From: Frankia sp. AgB32
GTDB taxonomy: Bacteria > Actinomycetota > Actinomycetes > Frankiales > Frankiaceae
Direction: 5' to 3'
DNA length: 32,096 bases
Assembly: GCF_023243045.1 (NCBI RefSeq)
Contig: NZ_JALKFX010000102.1
Coordinates: 1-32,096, forward strand
Shown here: positions 22,967-31,971 of the stretch, one piece after another
How positions within the stretch are numbered: position 1 is the stretch's first letter
Layout: each line of letters opens with the position of its first letter
The notes under the pieces: model-generated
Told to the model about the DNA's origin: nothing
Databases searched by the model: none
The model's input: only the letters and a program-made list of their open reading frames with translations
Translations under genes and position numbers: made by a program

Positions 22967-24922
22967 GTGACCTTCTCCGACGGTTCCGCCGACAGGCCGG
23001 TCGGACGCGCCGGCGGCGAGCCCGAGGTACCGGGAGTCAGCCTGCGCTCCCGGCCGCGGGACGCCGGCTCCGGGGAGCTCTGGGCCGGGCAGTTCGACCA
23101 GTCCGGCGTGGAGTGCGTCGTGCGGCGGGTGCGCCTTGCGCCGGACCCGGTGTTGCGTTCGGCGGCCATGTCGGCCGCGCGGGCCCTCGCCGAGCTGGAA
23201 CATCCGCATCTGGTTCCGGTGCTGACGGCGCTGCCCACCGCCGACGGGCTCGCCGTGATCACCAGGCCGGTCGTCGGCGCGATCAGTCTCGCCCGGCTGC
23301 TGGTCGCGCGCGGCGCCCTGGACCCGGGTGAGGTCGTCACCGTCGGCCTGCCCATCGCCCAGGCGCTGGCCGTCGCGCACGAGGCCGGCGTCGTCCACGG
23401 CCGGCTGGAACCAGAGGACATCCTGCTCGAGCCGACCGGGCGGCCGGTGCTCGCGGGCGTCGGGGTGGCCGCGCTCGCCGACGCGGCTCGGCCCGATCCG
23501 ATGCCCCCCGGCGCTGCCGCCGCGGACGTGCGCGACCTCGCCACGCTGCTGCTGGGGGCGATGCGGGAGGCCACGGGGCCGGAGGCGGCCGCGGTGGCGG
23601 TGGCGGTGGCCACCGCACTCGTCGATGATCCCCACCGGCGGCCGGGCGCCGGGGACCTCGCCGCCACCCTGGCGCGCAGCGCCACCCCGTTGCCCGTGCG
23701 CCTGGTCACCCCGGGCCAGCCCGACCCGGCTGGCCCGGCGGGCCCGGCCGAGCGGCCCGCCGATCCGCCGCTGCCATCCGCCCCGCCCCGCCGCACCGCG
23801 GACCGGCGGCCCAGACCGGGGGACCGGACCGGGCCAGCCGCAGACGACGGCGGTCGGGAGCCGGGCGGTGCCGGCGAAGCCGGGGAGGACGCGCGGCCGC
23901 GGCTGCTCGCGGGCGCTCGGCTGGGCCTGGGGCCCGAGGACGACAACGACGACGCGGACGGCGATGCCCACGGTGGGGCCGGGGGGCGGCCCGGGGAGGG
24001 CAGGCCCGGGCGGGGAGCGACCGGCGCGACCGCGGTCGATGCCGCGGAGCTGCTCGGGTCGCTGCCACCGCCGCCGAAGCGCTCGACACCGGGCCGACGG
24101 GCGGGCCGGGCCGCGACCCGGCCCGATCCTGTCGAGGTCGGGGCGGGCGATCGGCCGCCCGGCAGGTCCGTGGCCGGTCCCGGCCGGGCGCGGCCGGGGA
24201 GCACCGCCGGCTCGCCGTCCTCCGCCGCCGCGGCCGGGACCGGCGCGTCCACCGCCGGCAGGTCGGGCACCGGCGGCTCCGGTGGTCGGGCGGGCCGGGC
24301 CGCGGGCACTCGGCGGCCGCAGCGGGCAGGTGCCCGGCGCTACCGCTGGCTCCTGCCCGTCACCGCGGGGATCGGCCTGTTCGCGGTGGTGGTCGCCGCC
24401 GTTCTGCTGATGACGAGCCCGTCGGGGCACGACGCGGACGACGCCGCCTCGACGTCGCCGGGGTCGGCGACGTCGGCGCCCGGGGCGGCCAGCCATGACC
24501 CGACCGCCTCACCCGTCGCCAACCAGTCGCCCGAGCAGATCTGGCGCGGGGTGCTCGGCGCCCTCAACACGGCCCGCAGCCGAGCGTTCGAGCACGCGCA
24601 GGAATCGCTGCTGGCGGAGTCCGACGCGCCCGGCAGCCCCGCGTACAACGCGGACGTGAGCCTGATGCGGCAGGTCGTCGCCCTCGGAGCGCACTCCTCA
24701 CCACTGCGCACCGTGATCGACGCCCTCGAGGTGCGCAGCGACACCGCCGACCGGACCGTCGTGCGGGTCACCGACCACCTCGACGCCTACGACTACCTTG
24801 ACGCCAGCGGCCAGGTTGTCGGCCACAAGGACGCCAAATCCCCGCAGCGGCGCGATCTGGTGCTCGTCCGCACGACGTCCGGCTGGCGGGTGTCGGACAC
24901 CGTGCCGATCACCGCCGGCTGA
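22967..24922 (+). CDS. Membrane protein with degenerate Ser/Thr kinase domain (pseudokinase)
   Basis: Residues about 35-240 follow the protein-kinase fold, but the catalytic motifs are lost. The usual VAxK strand reads CVVRRV, HRDLKPEN reads HGRLEPED (144-151), and the DFG region reads GVGVA. Structural landmarks persist: ALAELEHPHLVPV, DVRDLATLLLGA in place of the DVW-LG helix, and DDPHRRPGAGDLAATL as subdomain XI. A 200-residue Pro/Gly/Arg/Asp linker leads to one membrane helix at about 461-482 (LLPVTAGIGLFAVVVAAVLL) and an outer domain of about 170 residues ending GWRVSDTVPITAG. The GTG at 22967 is chosen because upstream codons are atypical; GTG at 22919 is possible. A sensory or scaffold role is inferred. 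Confidence 0.75.
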   Translation: MTFSDGSADRPVGRAGGEPEVPGVSLRSRPRDAGSGELWAGQFDQSGVECVVRRVRLAPDPVLRSAAMSAARALAELEHPHLVPVLTALPTADGLAVITRPVVGAISLARLLVARGALDPGEVVTVGLPIAQALAVAHEAGVVHGRLEPEDILLEPTGRPVLAGVGVAALADAARPDPMPPGAAAADVRDLATLLLGAMREATGPEAAAVAVAVATALVDDPHRRPGAGDLAATLARSATPLPVRLVTPGQPDPAGPAGPAERPADPPLPSAPPRRTADRRPRPGDRTGPAADDGGREPGGAGEAGEDARPRLLAGARLGLGPEDDNDDADGDAHGGAGGRPGEGRPGRGATGATAVDAAELLGSLPPPPKRSTPGRRAGRAATRPDPVEVGAGDRPPGRSVAGPGRARPGSTAGSPSSAAAAGTGASTAGRSGTGGSGGRAGRAAGTRRPQRAGARRYRWLLPVTAGIGLFAVVVAAVLLMTSPSGHDADDAASTSPGSATSAPGAASHDPTASPVANQSPEQIWRGVLGALNTARSRAFEHAQESLLAESDAPGSPAYNADVSLMRQVVALGAHSSPLRTVIDALEVRSDTADRTVVRVTDHLDAYDYLDASGQVVGHKDAKSPQRRDLVLVRTTSGWRVSDTVPITAG

Positions 24923-24971
24923 CGCCGGCACCCCGCCCGAGGTCTCCGGTCCGACGTCAGCTGTCCGGAGG

Positions 24972-25883
24972 TCAGCTGTTCGTGGCGAGCAGCGCGCGCA
25001 GCGCGGTGTCGATGTCGGGATGGGTGAAGCGGAAGCCGGCGTCGCGCAGCACCACGGGGGCCAGCCGCTGGGAGGCGAGCACACCCTCGTCGGCGAACTC
25101 GCCGAGTGCCGCGCGCAGCGCGAAGCGCGGAACGGCGGCGAACGCCGGCCGGTGCAGCGCCGCGGCCAGCGCCGAGGTGAACCGGGTGTTCGTGACCGGC
25201 TCCGGGGCCACCAGATTCACCGGGCCCGCCGGCGCGTCCGCGCCGAGCAGGAACCGGGTCGCGGCGACGTGGTCGGCCAGGCTGATCCAGCTCAGCCACT
25301 GCCGGCCCGAACCCAGCCGGCCGCCGAGACCGAACCGGAACAGGGGCAGCTGGCGGGCGAGGCTGCCGCCCCGGGGGGACAGCACCACGCCGGTGCGCAG
25401 CGTGCTCAGGCGGATCCCCGCCGCCCGGGCCGGCTCGGCGGCGCCTTCCCAGTCCTCGACCAGGCGGGCGAGGAATCCCGCGCCGGCAGGTGCGGACTCG
25501 TCCAGCGGGCCGGACGCACCGCCCGCGTCCGTGCCGTACCAGCCGACGGCGCTGCCGGACAGCAACACCCGCGGGAGCGGGTCGAGCCGAGCCAGGGTGC
25601 GGGCGAGAAGATCCGTGCCGGCGATGCGGCTCTCACGCAGCACGTGACGGTAGGAGTCGGTCCAGCGGTGGTCACCGATGCCCGCGCCGGCGAGGTGGAC
25701 GACCGCCTCGGCGCCGGCGAGGTCCGCCGGGGCGAGCTGGCCGGCGGCGGGATCCCAGCGGATCTCGCCGCCGGCCCGTGGCGGCCGGCGGACCAGGGTG
25801 CTCACCGCGTGCCCGTCGTCGCGCAGGGCGGGGACGAGCGTCGAGCCGATCAGGCCGGAGGCTCCGGTGACAACGATGCGCAT
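24972..25883 (-). CDS. TIGR01777 family NAD(P)-binding epimerase-like protein
   Basis: An extended short-chain dehydrogenase/reductase of the YfcH/SulA-like group with unknown substrate. The Rossmann motif TGASGLIGS is at residues 6-14, and the family blocks GDHRWTDSYRHVLRESRI, LLSGSAVGWYG, RTGVVLSPRGGSL, WLSWISLADHV and GPVNLVAPEPVTN follow in order. At 303 residues it is full length. The ATG at 25883 begins directly at MRIVVTG. It lies between lipB and the E2 gene, exactly where Rv2216 sits in M. tuberculosis, and ends 49 bp from the convergent pseudokinase gene. Confidence 0.93.
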   Translation of the reverse strand: MRIVVTGASGLIGSTLVPALRDDGHAVSTLVRRPPRAGGEIRWDPAAGQLAPADLAGAEAVVHLAGAGIGDHRWTDSYRHVLRESRIAGTDLLARTLARLDPLPRVLLSGSAVGWYGTDAGGASGPLDESAPAGAGFLARLVEDWEGAAEPARAAGIRLSTLRTGVVLSPRGGSLARQLPLFRFGLGGRLGSGRQWLSWISLADHVAATRFLLGADAPAGPVNLVAPEPVTNTRFTSALAAALHRPAFAAVPRFALRAALGEFADEGVLASQRLAPVVLRDAGFRFTHPDIDTALRALLATNS

Positions 25884-25972
25884 AGCTGCCCATCGTCGCC
25901 GCCAGGTGCCCCGGAGGCGAGACGCCTGGCCGCCCCCGATCGGCCAGGCCAGGCGTCTCTGCGGTGCGGTGC

Positions 25973-27361
25973 CTACAGGCCGAGGTCGGCCTCGAAGGCA
26001 CCCTCCTCCAGCCGCCGCTTGATGAAGGTCAGGAAGCGGGCGGCGTCGGCGCCGTCGACGATGCGGTGGTCGTAGGTCAGCGACAGGTACACCGACGACC
26101 GCACGGCGATGACCTCGCCGAGGTCGGGGTCGTCGATGACGGCCGGCTTCTTCGTGACGATGCCGGTGCCGAGGATGCCGACCTGCGGCTGGTTGAGGAT
26201 CGGGGTGTCGAACAGGGCGCCCCGGCTGCCGGTGTTCGTCAGGGTGAAGGTGCCCCCGCCGAGCTCGTCCGGCGAGATCTTGTTCGACCGGGTGCGGCTG
26301 GCCAGATCGTCGATCTTGCGGGCCAGGCCGGTGAGGTTCAGGTCACCGGCGTTGTGGGCGACGGGGACGACCAGGCCGCGCTCGGAGTCCACGGCGATGC
26401 CGAGGTTCTCCTCGCCGTGGTAGGTGACCGTGCCGGCGTCGACGTCGATGCTGGCGTTGAGCTGCGGGAACTCGCGCAGCGCCTCGCAGGTCGCCAGCGC
26501 GAAGAACGGCAGGAACGACAGCTTGAGCCCCTCGCGGGCCTGGAACCCGGCCTTGGCCCGGTCCCGCAGCCGCGCGATGCGGGTGACGTCCACCTCGACG
26601 ACGGTGGTGAGCTGCGCGCTGATCTGGAGCGACTCGACCATCCGCCGGGCGACCAGCGCCCGCAGGCGGGTGAGCTTCTCGGTCCGGCCGCGGACGGGGG
26701 TCGCCGCCGGGGTGGTGGCGGCCGGCGGGGCCTGGGGCGCGGTCCGCGCCGGCGCGGCGGCCGGAGCCGGGGCGCGGGGGGCGGGCGCGGGGGCCGGTGC
26801 GGCGCCGCCCGTGCGGGCCGCGTCCTGGATGTCCTGCTTGGTGATCCGGCCACCGGGGCCGGTGCCGTTCACGTCGCCGAGCTCCACGCCCAGCTCGGCC
26901 GCCATCTTGCGGACGAGCGGAGTGACGTACCGGCCGATCCCACCGTCGCCGTTGGCGGCTGCGGCGGGTGCCGGTGCCGGCTGGGCGGGTGCCGGCGCGG
27001 GCGGGGCCGGCGCGGGCGCGGGCGGCGGGATGGCCGCGGCGGGCTTCGCCGGCTCGGGCTCGGGCTCCGGCTCGGCGGCGGGCGCCTCGGCCGCGGGGGC
27101 CTCGGCCGGTGCCGCGGCGGCGGACCCGTCGTCGATCACGGCGAGTTCGACGCCGACTTCGACGGTCTCGTCCTCGGAGACCTTGATGGAGCTGATGACA
27201 CCGGACGCGGGGGCAGGGATCTCGGTGTCGACCTTGTCCGTGCTGACCTCGAGGAGCGGCTCGTCGGCCTCGACGCGCTCACCCTCCTGCTTCAGCCAAC
27301 GGGTGACGGTTCCCTCGGAGACACTTTCCCCGAGCCGGGGCATCGTGACAGATACAGACAT
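25973..27361 (-). CDS. sucB: 2-oxo acid dehydrogenase E2 component (dihydrolipoamide acyltransferase)
   Basis: The E2 core passes acyl groups from E1 to CoA through a lipoyl arm. There is one lipoyl domain (1-78) with the lipoylated lysine K43 in STDKVD, an Ala/Pro/Glu linker, an E3-binding domain (about 145-181, [14 protein letters not shown] to DIQDAA), a second Ala/Pro linker, and the catalytic domain (about 226-462) with H432 and D436 in DHRIVDG. It matches the actinobacterial SucB model; the M. tuberculosis orthologue DlaT serves as pyruvate dehydrogenase E2, so the substrate could be pyruvate, 2-oxoglutarate or both. AAGGAG lies upstream of the ATG at 27361. lpdA (E3) precedes it on the same strand by 147 bp; no E1 gene is in view. 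Confidence 0.94.
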   Translation of the reverse strand: MSVSVTMPRLGESVSEGTVTRWLKQEGERVEADEPLLEVSTDKVDTEIPAPASGVISSIKVSEDETVEVGVELAVIDDGSAAAAPAEAPAAEAPAAEPEPEPEPAKPAAAIPPPAPAPAPPAPAPAQPAPAPAAAANGDGGIGRYVTPLVRKMAAELGVELGDVNGTGPGGRITKQDIQDAARTGGAAPAPAPAPRAPAPAAAPARTAPQAPPAATTPAATPVRGRTEKLTRLRALVARRMVESLQISAQLTTVVEVDVTRIARLRDRAKAGFQAREGLKLSFLPFFALATCEALREFPQLNASIDVDAGTVTYHGEENLGIAVDSERGLVVPVAHNAGDLNLTGLARKIDDLASRTRSNKISPDELGGGTFTLTNTGSRGALFDTPILNQPQVGILGTGIVTKKPAVIDDPDLGEVIAVRSSVYLSLTYDHRIVDGADAARFLTFIKRRLEEGAFEADLGL

Positions 27362-27508
27362 GCTGGAACGACTCCTTCGTCGCGTCCGGCATCTGCACCG
27401 CGCGAGCGGCCGGCCGGAGGCGCTGATGCTGTGGCGTGGCCTCGGGTACGTGGACGGGTCGGGCTGCCGACCCGGGGGGAGTGCGTCGCCAGGCGTCCAT
27501 GCGGGCGC

Positions 27509-28891
27509 CTAGCCGTGGACGTGCAGGGGCTTGCCGGCCAACGCGAGATGCGCCTCGCCGAGAGCCTCGGACAGGGTCGGATGGGGGTGGATGAGCTGGG
27601 CGACGTCGACCGCGAGCGCCTCCCAGTTCGTGATGAGCTGAGCCTCGGCGATGAGCTCGCCCACCCGGTCGCCCACCATGTGGACGCCGATGACGGGTCC
27701 GTCGGGCAGGGCCACCAGGGTCACCGCGCCGGCCGTCCGCAGGATCTGGGACTTGCCGTTGCCGGCGAGGTTGTACGTCAGGGTGCGGATCTCGCCGTGG
27801 CGTTCCCGGGCGGCCGCCGCGGTCAGTCCCACCGAGGCGACCTCGGGGTGGGAGTAGGTGACGCGCGGGACGTTGTCGTAGTCCAGCGGTGCCGGGCGCA
27901 GCCCGGCGAGCCGCTCGGCCACGTAGATGCCCTCGGCGAAGCCCACGTGGGCAAGCTGCAGGCCGGGGCGCAGGTCGCCGAGGGCGGAGACGGTGGGAAC
28001 GTTCGTGCGCAGGTCGCCGTCCACCAGCACGTAGCCGCGGTCGGTCGCGATCCCGACCTCCTCGTAACCGAGGCCCGCCGAGACCGGTCCGCGGCCCACC
28101 GCGACGAGCAGCAGCTCGGCGTCGATGGTCGTACCGCTCTCCAGCGACACCGTCACGCCGTGGTCGGCGGTCTTCACCCCGGCGAAGCGGGCGCCGAGAT
28201 GCTGGGTGATCCCGCGCTTGCGGAACGCCCGTTCCAGCAGCTTCGAGCTGGACTCGTCCTCGAGCGGCACGAGGTGCCCCAGCGCCTCGACGATCGTGAC
28301 CTCGGCGCCGTAGGAACGCCACACCGAGGCGAACTCGCAGCCGATCGCGCCGGCCCCGAGCACCACGACGGACGCCGGCACCCGGTCGAGCACGAGGGCG
28401 TCGTCGCTGGTGATGACCCGCTCGTGGTCGATGTCGAGCCCGGGCAGGGTCTTCGCGTACGAACCGGTGGCGAGCAGCACATGCCGGCCCTCGACGACCC
28501 GGTCCCCGACGGCGACCGCCGTCGGCGACACGAGCCGGCCGGTGCCCTCGACGACCTCGATGCCACGTGACCTGATCAGCCCGGTCAGCCCCTTGAACAG
28601 GCCGGCGACGACCGAGTCCTTGTAGGAGTTGACCTTGGCCATGTCGATGCCGTCGAAGGTGGAGCGGATCCCGAAGGACTCGCTCTCGTTGATGTTGTCG
28701 ACGATCTCCGCCGAGTGCAGCAGCGCCTTGGTCGGGATGCATCCGCGGTGCAGGCAGGTGCCGCCGAGCTTGTCCTTCTCGATGAGAACGACGCTCAGGC
28801 CGAGTTCCGCGGCGCGCAGCGCGGCGGCGTAACCACCGCTACCGCCGCCGAGGATGACCAGGTCGACGGGACCAGTCGCTGAATCTGCCAC
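27509..28891 (-). CDS. lpdA: Dihydrolipoyl dehydrogenase (E3)
   Basis: E3 is the FAD enzyme that reoxidises dihydrolipoamide with NAD. The FAD motif LVILGGGSGGYAAA is at 11-24, the redox disulfide C46-C51 is in GGTCLHRGCIPTK, the NAD motif is VVVLGAGAIGCEFASV, the second FAD block is VSALGDLRP, and the C-terminal active-site histidine block is LIHPHPTLSEALGE. The product has 460 residues. The GTG at 28891 is preferred because the longer upstream frame runs through tandem repeats. It is followed by the E2 gene and should share its transcript. Confidence 0.95.
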   Translation of the reverse strand: MADSATGPVDLVILGGGSGGYAAALRAAELGLSVVLIEKDKLGGTCLHRGCIPTKALLHSAEIVDNINESESFGIRSTFDGIDMAKVNSYKDSVVAGLFKGLTGLIRSRGIEVVEGTGRLVSPTAVAVGDRVVEGRHVLLATGSYAKTLPGLDIDHERVITSDDALVLDRVPASVVVLGAGAIGCEFASVWRSYGAEVTIVEALGHLVPLEDESSSKLLERAFRKRGITQHLGARFAGVKTADHGVTVSLESGTTIDAELLLVAVGRGPVSAGLGYEEVGIATDRGYVLVDGDLRTNVPTVSALGDLRPGLQLAHVGFAEGIYVAERLAGLRPAPLDYDNVPRVTYSHPEVASVGLTAAAARERHGEIRTLTYNLAGNGKSQILRTAGAVTLVALPDGPVIGVHMVGDRVGELIAEAQLITNWEALAVDVAQLIHPHPTLSEALGEAHLALAGKPLHVHG

Positions 28892-28977
28892 GCCTGGGGT
28901 CCCTTCTCGTTGACTGTGTGCAGGCCAGCGGGAGGCGCCGGTCGCGAGGGTGTCGTCGGGCCGGCACCACAGGCCAC

Positions 28978-29052
28978 GACTGTCCACATCACGACTGTCC
29001 ACATCACGACTGACCACATCACGTCGGTCCACATCACGTCGGTCCGAGCCCA
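28978..29052 (+). repeat. 15-bp tandem repeats upstream of lpdA
   Basis: GACTGTCCACATCAC is repeated at 28978 and 28993, with variants GACTGACCACATCAC at 29008 and GTCGGTCCACATCAC at 29023, and a partial fifth unit. The array is in the non-coding gap (28892-29188) between pepA and lpdA, starting 87 bases before the lpdA start codon. Confidence 0.9.
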
Positions 29053-29188
29053 GTCTTTCACGCCACCCGTCGCCATCCGCTCGGATGGGCACGTGGGGTA
29101 CGTCGCCCATCGTCATCGCCTATCGCCAGCGCCTGATCGCCAGCGCCTGTCGCCGGCTCCGCGCCGGTACGGCCGAGCGCGCCCTGGG

Positions 29189-30766
29189 TCAGGCCGTGGG
29201 CGCCGCCGTGCCGGCGAGGTCCTCGGCGAGCTGGACGAGCGTGCGGACGATGACGCCGGTGCCGCCCTTGGCGGTGTGTCCGTAGGGCTCGCCGCCGTGC
29301 CACGACGGCCCGGCGATGTCGAGATGGGCCCAGTTCGCCTCGTCCGCGACGAAGGCGGCGAGGAAGTGGGCGGCGACGAGCATCCCGCCGTCGCGGCTGC
29401 CGCCCGGCGGCACGTTCGCGATGTCGGCGACCGCGGAGTCCAGGCCCTTGCGCAGCTCCGGCGGCAGCGGCATCGGCCAGACGCTCTCCCCGGCGGCCGC
29501 CGCCGCGGCGGTGACGGCCTCGACGCCGGTGCCGCGGCCCATCACCCCGCTGGTGCGCTGACCGAGGGAGACGATCTGGGCGCCGGTCAGCGTCGCCACG
29601 TCGACGATCAGCTCGGGGTTCTCCTCGGCGGCCCGGACCAGCGCGTCGGCGAGGACGAGCCGGCCCTCGGCGTCGGTGTTGAGCACCTCGACGCGCTTTC
29701 CGCCGCGCATGGTCAGCACGTCCGAGGGGCGGATCGCGTCGCCCGAGGGCATGTTCTCCGCGCAGGGCAGCCAGCCGACGACGGTGATCGGCAGCGTGAG
29801 GCGGGCGGCGGCGAGGACGGCGCCGAGGACCGACGCGGCGCCGGCCATGTCGGTCTTCATCCACTCCATCGCCGTCGGCGGCTTGAGCGACAGGCCACCG
29901 GAGTCGAACGTGATGCCCTTGCCGACCAGCGCGAGCGCGGGGTGCTCGGCGGAGCCGCCGCGCCATTCCAGCCGGATCAGCCGGGGCGGGTTCGCCGAGC
30001 CCTGGCCGACCCCGACGATCCCGCCGTAGCCGCCCTCGGCCAGCGCCGCCTCGTCGAGGACCTCGACGGCGACGCCGACCGCGGTGGCCCGTTCCACGGC
30101 GATGTCGGCGAGCTGCGCGGGGGACAGGTGGCTCGGCGGCGTGTTCACCAGGTCCCGGACCAGCGTGACGGATTCGGTGACGACGACGGCCCGGCTGATC
30201 TCGGTCTCGGCGAGCGCGAGGTCCGCGTCGGCGACGACGATCGTCAGGTCGGTGACGGGCTTCGGGCGGTCCTTCGCGGAGGTGGTGCGCAGCCCGTCGA
30301 ACGCGTAGGCGCCGAGCAGGCCGCCCTCGGCCACGGCGCGCACGGCGCCGGCGGTGACGGTTCCGCCGGCGCCGGCCAGGGCGAGGCCGACGGACGCGGT
30401 GCCGGCCAGGGCGCGCACCGCGGCGCCGGCCGCGCGCCGCAGCACCTCGGCGTCGACCTGCTGGCCACCCTCTGTTCGCGGGCCACCGTCGGTCTCGGCG
30501 GGGGCTGCGGTGAGCGGCCCGAGGCCGGCGGCGACGACGGTCGCGGCGGGCAGCGCGCCGAGCGTCGCGAAGCGGATGACCTCGCCGGCCCGGCCGGTCG
30601 CGCCGAGCGAACCGAGGACCTCCGCGAGCCGGCCGCCCAGCGCCGCGTCGAGGTCGGCGGCGCCGTCGGCGACGACGAGGCCGTCCGCACCGATGGCGGT
30701 GCCGATCACCACGGCGTCCACAGGGAGATCGGTCAGGGCTGCGGAACTGGGCGCGATGGCGGTCAT
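29189..30766 (-). CDS. pepA: Leucyl aminopeptidase (peptidase family M17)
   Basis: A cytosolic two-metal aminopeptidase that releases N-terminal residues from peptides. The C-terminal catalytic half is clear: VGKGITFDSGGLSLKP with metal ligands K283 and D288, KTDMAGA with D306, and the signature NTDAEGRL at 363-370 with D365 and E367. The N-terminal half (about 1-170) is the usual variable regulatory domain. The product has 525 residues. The ATG at 30766 has no strong Shine-Dalgarno. It diverges from gcvT by 107 bp and precedes lpdA by about 300 bp; an equivalent gene (pepB, Rv2213) occupies the same neighbourhood in mycobacteria. Confidence 0.95.
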   Translation of the reverse strand: MTAIAPSSAALTDLPVDAVVIGTAIGADGLVVADGAADLDAALGGRLAEVLGSLGATGRAGEVIRFATLGALPAATVVAAGLGPLTAAPAETDGGPRTEGGQQVDAEVLRRAAGAAVRALAGTASVGLALAGAGGTVTAGAVRAVAEGGLLGAYAFDGLRTTSAKDRPKPVTDLTIVVADADLALAETEISRAVVVTESVTLVRDLVNTPPSHLSPAQLADIAVERATAVGVAVEVLDEAALAEGGYGGIVGVGQGSANPPRLIRLEWRGGSAEHPALALVGKGITFDSGGLSLKPPTAMEWMKTDMAGAASVLGAVLAAARLTLPITVVGWLPCAENMPSGDAIRPSDVLTMRGGKRVEVLNTDAEGRLVLADALVRAAEENPELIVDVATLTGAQIVSLGQRTSGVMGRGTGVEAVTAAAAAAGESVWPMPLPPELRKGLDSAVADIANVPPGGSRDGGMLVAAHFLAAFVADEANWAHLDIAGPSWHGGEPYGHTAKGGTGVIVRTLVQLAEDLAGTAAPTA

Positions 30767-30873
30767 GAGGTGAGCGTATTGAACGAGTGGGGCGGGGCGT
30801 CCGCGCCGGGCCCCGGCGCCGGCGCTCGCGCGCTCGCCGGGCCGGCCGGCCCGGCGCCACTAGGCTGTCCGCC

Positions 30874-31971
30874 ATGGCAGACCTGCGTCGATCTCCGCTC
30901 TACGACCGGCATGTCGATCTCGGCGCGAAGCTGGCCGGTTTCGGTGGCTGGGAGATGCCGATCGAGTACGCCGGACGCGGAGTGCTGGCCGAGCACCAGG
31001 CGGTCCGCGGCGCGGTGGGGGTCTTCGACGTCAGCCATCTCGGCAAGGCGGAGGTGGCCGGCCCCGGCGCCGCCGACTTCGTCAACGCCTGCCTGACGAA
31101 CGACCTCGGCCGCATCGCTCCCGGGCAGGCCCAGTACACCCTGTGCTGCGACGACAACGGCGGGGTCGTCGACGATCTGATCGTCTATCTGTTCTCTGCC
31201 GATCGGGTGCTGCTCGTCCCGAACGCGGCGAACAACGCCGAGGTCGTCGCCCGGCTCGCGGCCGCGGCGCCGCCGGAGATCACCGTCACCGACCGGCACA
31301 CCGCCTACGGCGTGCTCGCCGTGCAGGGCCCCGCGGCCCCCGAGCTCGTCGCCGCGCTCGGCCTGCCCACCGACGGGGCGTACATGAGCTACGCCGAGGC
31401 CGACTGGAAGGGCCACCCGGTGATCGTCTGCCGGTCCGGCTACACCGGCGAGCGCGGCTACGAACTGCTGCCGGCCTGGGACGACTCGCCCGCGCTGTGG
31501 GACGCGCTGCTCGCGGCCGGCGAGCCGCTCGGGGTGTCCCCGGCGGGCCTGGGCGCCCGCGACACGCTGCGCACCGAGATGGGCTACCCGCTGCACGGCC
31601 AGGACCTGTCGCCGTCGATCAGCCCGGTGCAGGCGCGGTCCGGCTGGGCGGTCGGCTGGGCCAAGGAGCGGTTCTGGGGCCGCGACGCCCTGCTCGCCGA
31701 ACGCGAGGCCGGGGCCGCCCGCCTGCTCTGGGGGTTGCGCTCGACCAGCCGAGCGATCCCGCGGCCGCACATGGCCGTCACCTCGGCGGCCGGCGAGCCG
31801 CTCGGCGAGGTCACCAGCGGCACGTTCTCCCCGACCCTGCGCGAGGGCATCGGCCTGGCCCTGCTGGCCCGGGGCGTCGCCGAGGGCGACACCGTCAACG
31901 TCGACGTCCGCGGCCGGCCGAGCCCGATGACCGTCGTGCGCCCGCCGTTCGTGCCGTCCTCGCCGCGCTGA
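30874..31971 (+). CDS. gcvT: Aminomethyltransferase (glycine cleavage system T protein)
   Basis: GcvT takes the aminomethyl group from lipoylated H protein, makes 5,10-methylenetetrahydrofolate and releases ammonia. [10 protein letters not shown] near residue 23, [13 protein letters not shown] at 49-61, [10 protein letters not shown] with the catalytic aspartate near D100/D101, [14 protein letters not shown] and [18 protein letters not shown] are family blocks in order. The 365-residue length is usual. The ATG at 30874 ([13 protein letters not shown]) is chosen because the open frame upstream is an Arg/Ala-rich GC artefact. P and H protein genes are not in the window. The link with lipA/lipB is functional, since H protein needs lipoate. 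Confidence 0.95.
   Translation: MADLRRSPLYDRHVDLGAKLAGFGGWEMPIEYAGRGVLAEHQAVRGAVGVFDVSHLGKAEVAGPGAADFVNACLTNDLGRIAPGQAQYTLCCDDNGGVVDDLIVYLFSADRVLLVPNAANNAEVVARLAAAAPPEITVTDRHTAYGVLAVQGPAAPELVAALGLPTDGAYMSYAEADWKGHPVIVCRSGYTGERGYELLPAWDDSPALWDALLAAGEPLGVSPAGLGARDTLRTEMGYPLHGQDLSPSISPVQARSGWAVGWAKERFWGRDALLAEREAGAARLLWGLRSTSRAIPRPHMAVTSAAGEPLGEVTSGTFSPTLREGIGLALLARGVAEGDTVNVDVRGRPSPMTVVRPPFVPSSPR

Noticed and set aside
22264-24309. 681-residue minus-strand frame opposite the pseudokinase
   Set aside because: Ser/Pro/Ala/Arg-rich shadow; the plus strand shows kinase-fold landmarks and a membrane helix.
25964-28570. 868-residue plus-strand open frame opposite sucB and lpdA
   Set aside because: It spans two well-supported genes on the other strand and their gap; a shadow of biased codons.
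28910-31096. 728-residue plus-strand frame opposite pepA
   Set aside because: Antisense of an intact M17 aminopeptidase and translation of the 15-bp repeats; no recognisable domain.
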